Below are positions 59,752 through 64,000 of a DNA stretch of 64,000 bases, in pieces. The DNA lies in assembly GCF_041022165.1 (NCBI RefSeq), contig NZ_CP163302.1:3782001-3846000 (forward strand), read 5' to 3'. Under the pieces are notes generated by a model, which did no database searches, was not told the DNA's origin, and was given only the letters and a program-made list of their open reading frames with translations. The stretch is from Sinomonas sp. P10A9. GTDB taxonomy: Bacteria > Actinomycetota > Actinomycetes > Actinomycetales > Micrococcaceae. How positions within the stretch are numbered: position 1 is the first letter of the stretch; the number at the start of each line of letters is the position of its first letter. Position numbers and translations under genes: made by a program.

Positions 59752-60015
59752 CTAACGCGGCGGCGTTGCGGGGCCGCTGCCCGGCGGGACGGGGCCGTCA
59801 GGAGGGATGGGCTCCCCCGGCACCGGCCCACCCGGTGAAGGCCGCCCGGGCCCCGGGAGCGGCCCATCGGGGTCGAACGGCGGGAACGTGTCCGGGCCGG
59901 GCTCGGGGATGCCCGGGTCTTCCGGGCCACCGGGCCGCGGCGGGACCCGCGGTGGCCCGGGCTCGGGAGGAAGGGTGCTGTGCATCTTCGAGGGCTGCAT
60001 CTTCGAGGGCTTCAT
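59752..60015 (-). CDS. Small proline/glycine-rich protein
   Basis: An 87-aa ORF whose residues 15-87 are about 40 percent proline with regular PP-G-P patterns (PPEPGPPRVPPRPGGPEDPG). The ATG at 60015 is preceded by GTGAGGG but with short spacing. The first codons carry a 15-bp direct repeat (GCCCTCGAAGATGCA). No family is recognised; similar proline-rich short proteins are common in actinobacteria. Two 15-bp copies of AACGCGGCGGCGTTG (59736, 59754) overlap its 3' end. Confidence 0.45.
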   Translation of the reverse strand: MKPSKMQPSKMHSTLPPEPGPPRVPPRPGGPEDPGIPEPGPDTFPPFDPDGPLPGPGRPSPGGPVPGEPIPPDGPVPPGSGPATPPR

Positions 60016-60083
60016 CCCTCACTCTTGCCCGGTCGTAGACGGGCTACACAGCTTGACCGCTCGGCTCGTCCGAAGGGCGCCAT

Positions 60084-60108
60084 GTTTGCTTTGCCCTGCA
60101 AGGGGGAA
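60084..60108 (+). promoter_or_regulatory. SigB-like promoter candidate for csbD
   Basis: GTTT (60084-60087), 14 bp, then GGGGGAAA (60102-60109), similar to the GTTT-N14-GGGTAT pattern of actinobacterial general-stress sigma factors. It lies about 60 bp before the CsbD-family start. Confidence 0.35.
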
Positions 60109-60164
60109 AGAAAGCTGTACGCGCTGGGCGCCACCGATCCGGCGCGCGGAAGGAGGACACCATT

Positions 60165-60350
60165 ATGGGTCTCGGAGACAAGTTCGAGAACAAGGCCGAA
60201 GAGCTCAAGGGCAAGACCAAGGAGCACGTCGGAGACGCGACGGACAACAGGGATCTCGAAGCCGAAGGCAAGGCCGATCAGGCCAAGGCCGGCGTCAAGC
60301 AGGCCGGAGAGCACGTCAAGGACGCCGTCCGCGACGTCACCGACAAGTAG
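60165..60350 (+). CDS. CsbD-family stress protein
   Basis: A 61-aa protein with the CsbD pattern: GLGDKFENKAEELKGKTKEH, then VGDATDNRDLEAEGKADQAK and GVKQAGEHVKDAVRD. Highly hydrophilic and helical; CsbD proteins are induced by general stress in many bacteria. ATG at 60165 with GAAGGAGGA upstream. A hairpin terminator follows. Confidence 0.92.
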   Translation: MGLGDKFENKAEELKGKTKEHVGDATDNRDLEAEGKADQAKAGVKQAGEHVKDAVRDVTDK

Positions 60351-60385
60351 TCCGGGGACCTGAGCCCGGTCGAGCAGCGGATGTA

Positions 60386-60428
60386 CGACGGCGGCGACTC
60401 GCCCATGCGGGGCGGGTCGCCGCCGTCG
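60386..60428 (+). terminator. Hairpin terminator after csbD
   Basis: 19-bp arms CGACGGCGGCGACTCGCCC and GGGCGGGTCGCCGCCGTCG with one G:T pair, 35 nt after the stop. It again contains CGACGGC. Confidence 0.85.
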
Positions 60429-60494
60429 CGCGTCCAGTCACGCCAGCAGCTGAGTGCGCATCCTCAGCGCGGTGCCCATCTTGCGGTGCCCGTC

Positions 60495-62003
60495 TCAATG
60501 TCCGTGGTGGTGCATTACGTGCTTGGTGCGGGAGTAGTCGTCGAGGGCGTAGATGGAGAGGTCGCGTCCGTAGCCGGAGCCCTTGAAGCCGCCCCAGGGG
60601 GCCTCGTTGGCAATGACCAGGTGGGAGTTGACCCAGACGGTGCCGGCGTCGATGCGGGCGGCGGCGTCGTGGCTGCGGCGGGCGTTCTCGGTCCAGACCG
60701 AGGCGGCCAGGCCGACGGGCACGTCATTGGCGCGGCGGATGGCCTCGTCGTCGTCGGCGAAGGTCTCCACGGTGACCACGGGGCCGAAGATCTCCTCGCG
60801 GGTGCACTCGGCGCCCTCGGGGACGTCCACGAGGACGGTGGGCTCAACGAAGTAGCCCGGTCCCGGGATCGCGGAACCGCCGGCAGCGGCCCGCGCTCCC
60901 TCGGCGAGCGCGCGCTCGATGTGGCCCAGGACGCGGTCGTAGTGGGTCTTGGAGAACAGCGGGCCGATCTCGATGTCGTCCCCGGCCTGCGGCTCCCCCA
61001 CGGCCAGGGCCGTGACCTCGGCAACGAGGTGGGCGGTGAACTCCTCTGCGACGGACTCGTGCACGAGCACGCGGCACGCAGCCCCGCATTCCTGGCCGGA
61101 ATTCCAGAAGGACGCCGTGCGCAGGGCGGCAGCAGCGGCCTTGACGTCCGCATCGGCGAAGATCACGACGGGGGCCTTGCCACCGAGCTCGAGGTGGACA
61201 CGCTTGAGGGACTCCGCGGCGGCGCGGGCGACGGCGCGGCCGCTGCCGACCGAGCCGGTCAGGGCGATCATGTCCACGTCCGGGTGCTCGGCCAGGCGCG
61301 CCCCGACCACGGAGCCCTTGCCCGCAACGACGTTGAAGACCCCTCGCGGGAGGAGGTCGGCGGTCAGCTCGGCGAACTTCAGGGTGGTCAGCGGGGTCTG
61401 CTCGGACGGCTTGATGACTAGGGTGTTCCCGGCCGCCAGGATCGGAGCGATCTTCCAAGCGGCCATGAGCAGGGGGTAGTTCCACGGGGTGACGACCCCG
61501 ATGACGCCGAGGGGCTCGCGCAGGATCACGGAGAGGTGGTCCTCGACGTAGTCGCCCGCAGCCATTGTCGTGGTTGCCCGCAGTGCCCCGGCCATGAACC
61601 GGAACGTGTCGATCGCGCTGTCCACGTCGTCCCGGGAGACCGCGAAGGGCTTGCCGGTGTCCGCGGACTCGAGGCGGACGAGGAGGTCGTAGTGCTCGGC
61701 CAGCCGGTCCGCGATCCTGTGCAGGACCCCGGAGCGCTCCCTCGGGACCATCCGGCCCCACGAGGCCTTTGCGGCGGCCGCGGCGGCGACCGCCGCGTCA
61801 GTGTCAGCCGCGGTGCCCGCCGGGACCCGGGTGATGACCTCCTCCGAGCACGGGTCCACGACGTCCACGAGATCCCCGCCGGGAGTCTCCCTGAATGCGC
61901 CGTCGATGAAGTGCTGCGCCGGCGGCAGGTCACCGGGATTCAGGAGGTGGGCCGCTCCGTAAGCTCGCCGGAGCGTGAACGCCGTCTGGTCTGAAACTGT
62001 CAT
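60495..62003 (-). CDS. NAD(P)-dependent aldehyde dehydrogenase
   Basis: A 502-aa ALDH superfamily enzyme, close to aminoaldehyde/betaine-aldehyde dehydrogenases. The glutamate motif is HLELGGKAP (about 262-270) and the catalytic cysteine lies in SGQECGAACR (about 298-307); TPWNYPLLMAAWK and the C-terminal GGFKGSGYGRDL are also typical. It would oxidise an aldehyde to the acid with NAD(P)+. ATG at 62003. It is divergent from a GntR gene with a palindromic operator between them. Confidence 0.93.
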   Translation of the reverse strand: MTVSDQTAFTLRRAYGAAHLLNPGDLPPAQHFIDGAFRETPGGDLVDVVDPCSEEVITRVPAGTAADTDAAVAAAAAAKASWGRMVPRERSGVLHRIADRLAEHYDLLVRLESADTGKPFAVSRDDVDSAIDTFRFMAGALRATTTMAAGDYVEDHLSVILREPLGVIGVVTPWNYPLLMAAWKIAPILAAGNTLVIKPSEQTPLTTLKFAELTADLLPRGVFNVVAGKGSVVGARLAEHPDVDMIALTGSVGSGRAVARAAAESLKRVHLELGGKAPVVIFADADVKAAAAALRTASFWNSGQECGAACRVLVHESVAEEFTAHLVAEVTALAVGEPQAGDDIEIGPLFSKTHYDRVLGHIERALAEGARAAAGGSAIPGPGYFVEPTVLVDVPEGAECTREEIFGPVVTVETFADDDEAIRRANDVPVGLAASVWTENARRSHDAAARIDAGTVWVNSHLVIANEAPWGGFKGSGYGRDLSIYALDDYSRTKHVMHHHGH

Positions 62004-62104
62004 CGGATGTCGTCCTTGGCTCGAAGAGGGTCGGGGCAGTCGGGCGAACCGTGCGCTCCCGGCTGCGGGTGCTGTCGTCTCGACGTGTGATCACCATCAT
62101 AGTT

Positions 62105-62132
62105 GGATTCGATCAAAGATCAATGCTTGATC
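62105..62132. promoter_or_regulatory. GntR operator in the ALDH/GntR intergenic region
   Basis: GGATTCGATCAAAGATC (62105-62121) recurs, inverted and identical, before the MFS gene at 63037-63053. The overlapping palindrome GATCAATGCTTGATC (62118-62132) and a TTTGATC next to the GntR start support a GATC-centred site. Confidence 0.75.
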
Positions 62133-62215
62133 TCCGCCGGGGCCGTTCGTTGAGTCGTCCGTTGAGGCGGCGTGGTTCACGCAGCGCGGCGGAGATCCGC
62201 CGATATATTTGATCC

Positions 62216-62899
62216 ATGCCGATTTCCAAGCGGGCCGAGCCGGCGCTGCTGACCGACCAGGTCTATGCGACGCTTCACGCCGCGATCCTCAACGGGGATC
62301 TGCCCGCTGGGTCTCGGCTCACGGTGCGCGAGCTCGCCGAACAGGTGGGAACGAGCGCGATGCCGGTCCGCGAGGCGATCCGACGGCTCGAGGAAGCCGG
62401 GATGGTTGAACGCGAACCCCACAAGGGCGCGGTCGTCAAGGCCCTCACGCTCGAGGAGCTCGTCCATGTCTACGACATCCGGCGCCTGCTCGAAGTCGAG
62501 GCGGCGCGCCTGGGCAGCGAGCACGTCACGGATGAGGACTGCGACAGGATGCAGGCGGAGTACGACCTCATGCGCGAGGCAATCCGAGAACGCAGGGTCG
62601 TGGACCTCCTGGACCACGACGAATCGCTCCTCACCATCCTCTACAGCGCCTCGGACAACCCGCTGCTCGTGAAGATGATCCAGAACCTCTGGCTCCAGTG
62701 CCGGGCCTACAAGATCGTGGGCGCCACCGGCACCCTCGACGCCGTCGGCGACGACTCGCTGTGGCGGTACCAGCAGTCACTCATCACCGCCGCCCGCAAC
62801 CGGGACGCCATCTCGGGCGCGGCGGTCAACGACGCCTCGCTCGTCAACGCCACGAACCGCATCAAGGCCCTCCTCGCGGCCCAGCGCAGCGGCAACTAG
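62216..62899 (+). CDS. GntR-family (FCD) regulator
   Basis: A 227-aa GntR regulator. The winged helix (about 12-76) reads TDQVYATLHAAILNGDLPAG, then EQVGTSAMPVREAIRRLEEA. The FCD domain (about 82-215) contains VYDIRRLLEVEAARLGSEHV and DNPLLVKMIQNLWLQCRAYK. ATG at 62216, close to a TTTGATC site. It is expected to control the ALDH and the downstream MFS gene, which share a 17-bp motif in their promoters. Confidence 0.9.
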   Translation: MPISKRAEPALLTDQVYATLHAAILNGDLPAGSRLTVRELAEQVGTSAMPVREAIRRLEEAGMVEREPHKGAVVKALTLEELVHVYDIRRLLEVEAARLGSEHVTDEDCDRMQAEYDLMREAIRERRVVDLLDHDESLLTILYSASDNPLLVKMIQNLWLQCRAYKIVGATGTLDAVGDDSLWRYQQSLITAARNRDAISGAAVNDASLVNATNRIKALLAAQRSGN

Positions 62900-63201
62900 C
62901 CCCACAGGGCGGACCCGGCGGGACGTCAGCGCGCCCCGGAAGTCCGCACGCGCCGTCGTCCGCCGAAGGCATGCTCTCATCCCACGCTGCGCAGCCAGCA
63001 GAACCTGCTGCAATTTTTTGATCAAAAGGCTTGCTAGATCTTTGATCGAATCCTATCTTTGTAGATGAGACGTGCTTCACAACAGCGAGAGATCACCGGC
63101 ACGTCGCCCCAGCCCTTCAGCGCACCAGCGCATCGGCTCCGGCGCACCGGAGCCCCTCGAATCACGATCGAACCCCGCGCTACATCGACCAGGAGTTCTC
63201 G
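62900..63201 (+). promoter_or_regulatory. MFS promoter region with GntR sites
   Basis: About 300 bp without a gene. It holds the palindrome TTTTGATCAAAA at 63016-63027 and GATCTTTGATCGAATCC at 63037-63053, the inverse of the ALDH site. AT-rich sequence here contrasts with the flanks. No -10/-35 pair is certain. Confidence 0.7.
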
Positions 63202-64000
63202 ATGACCACCAATCCGTTGGACGACGCACCACTGTCCCCCTTCCACAAGAAGCTCGCATTGTTCTCCTCGGGCGGCCCGTTCCTCGACGGCTACGTCCTG
63301 TCCATCATCGGAGTTGCAATGGCGCAGCTCACGGGCCAGTGGCATCTGGACGCGACCGAGCAGGGCCTCATCGGGGCCTCAACGCTCTTGGGCATCCTGC
63401 TCGGCGCGTTCGCCGGCGGCTACCTGACCGACCTCTTCGGCCGGAAGATGCTGTTCACGATCGACCTCGTCGCCATCATCGCCTTCTCCGCGGCCCAGTT
63501 CTTCGTGGGCGACGTCGTGTGGCTCATCGTGCTCCGCCTGCTCATCGGAGTGGCGGTCGGCGCGGACTACCCCATAGCGACGTCGCTGCTCGCCGAGTTC
63601 GCACCGAGGAAGTACCGCGGGCCGCTGCTCGGCCTGTACGTCACGATGTGGTTCGTCGGCGCGGCCGCCGCCTACATCTTCGGTGAGATGCTCACCAACC
63701 TCGGCCCGGACGGCTGGCGGTGGATGCTGGCCAGCGCCGCGCTGCCCGCGCTGCTGATCGTCCTTGCCCGCATCGGGACGCCCGAATCGCCGCGATGGCT
63801 CGCGAGCCGTGGGCGCATCGACGAGGCCAACGCCGTGCTCCGGCAGGTCTACGGCGAGGGCGTGAGCATCGCCGACCTCCCCGACGAGGTGAAGGAGAAC
63901 CTCAACGTCCGGGCACTCCTCCGCTCAGGCTACGGCGGGCGCATGCTGTTCATCGCCGTCTTCTGGACGGCCTCGATCATCCCGCTGTTCGCGGTCTACG
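63202..64000 (+). CDS. MFS transporter of the sugar/acid porter type, 3' end beyond window
   Basis: Open frame from the ATG at 63202 to the window end (266 residues visible). It begins FHKKLALFSSGGPFLDGYVL, typical of MFS porters for aromatic acids or sugars. The loop 2-3 motif is GGYLTDLFGRKMLFTIDLVA, and LLIGVAVGADYPIATSLLAE plus TPESPRWLASRG follow. Six TM helices and part of the central loop are present. AGGAG precedes the start at 63191-63195. It likely imports the substrate of the ALDH pathway under GntR control. Confidence 0.88.
   Translation, partial: MTTNPLDDAPLSPFHKKLALFSSGGPFLDGYVLSIIGVAMAQLTGQWHLDATEQGLIGASTLLGILLGAFAGGYLTDLFGRKMLFTIDLVAIIAFSAAQFFVGDVVWLIVLRLLIGVAVGADYPIATSLLAEFAPRKYRGPLLGLYVTMWFVGAAAAYIFGEMLTNLGPDGWRWMLASAALPALLIVLARIGTPESPRWLASRGRIDEANAVLRQVYGEGVSIADLPDEVKENLNVRALLRSGYGGRMLFIAVFWTASIIPLFAVY

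Noticed and set aside
59807..60586. 259-codon plus-strand frame across the Pro-rich and CsbD genes
   Set aside because: It overlaps the clear CsbD gene in another frame, runs through the terminator and has no recognisable domain.
1..64000. tRNA or rRNA genes, insertion sequences
   Set aside because: None could be recognised by eye on either strand; a tRNAscan-SE and ISfinder run would be needed to exclude them fully.

Overview
The window is high-GC DNA, densely coding, with many GTG starts, overlapping ATGA/GTGA gene junctions and long GC-rich hairpin terminators. Together with the gene families this points to an actinobacterium of the Micrococcaceae type (Arthrobacter/Sinomonas/Pseudarthrobacter-like). 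The genus is inferred from protein style, not from a marker gene. No rRNA, tRNA, insertion sequence, integrase or CRISPR array was recognised.

Left edge (1-5518): a Wadjet/MksBEF-type anti-plasmid SMC operon on the minus strand (jetA, jetB, jetC; jetC runs off the left edge, and jetD would lie beyond it). An AbiEi-like/DUF559 protein lies upstream of it. Positions 5851-24229 hold a large Ter (tellurite/stress) island: a TerC-like DUF475 membrane protein, three TerD proteins, TelA, an unknown protein, a secreted beta-propeller-like protein, a solute-binding/VWA protein, a divergent MFS/TetR efflux pair, a second TerD-type set, and then a translationally coupled CitE-like aldolase, a PRTase-TRSP-StiP fusion and a HAD phosphatase. 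The last three correspond to the predicted nucleoside-like-metabolite pathway described for Ter systems.

Positions 24246-36277 are mixed chromosomal genes: LLM oxidoreductase, Lrp, DUF456, malic enzyme, a glucosylglycerate-hydrolase-like GH63 enzyme, TetR, an MFS/GntR pair and a UbiB kinase. Positions 36283-40053 form a copper block (DUF302, SHOCT, cupredoxin, CopB-type ATPase with a CsoR-type operator). Positions 40070-45227 form a PaaX-regulated MFS/CocE esterase/DUF3237 block. Then follow malQ, an ArsR-CDF metal efflux operon, an alanine module (cycA permease, PucR regulator, ald), an FMN reductase, a beta-CASP MBL protein, a GerMN-like lipoprotein, an AAA ATPase with iteron-like repeats, CsbD, and an ALDH/GntR/MFS catabolic module cut by the right edge.

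The most unusual structure is a 21-bp DNA repeat family. It sits in frame in two unrelated genes (jetB and the Ter PRTase), in both orientations, so one DNA unit is translated as two different heptapeptides (EVTPxxA and GDLGxxG). A related 21-bp array is non-coding at 51923-52013. Shared operators can be read by eye: a 17-bp site common to the ALDH/GntR and MFS promoters, and a 15-bp site common to the cycA and pucR/ald promoters.
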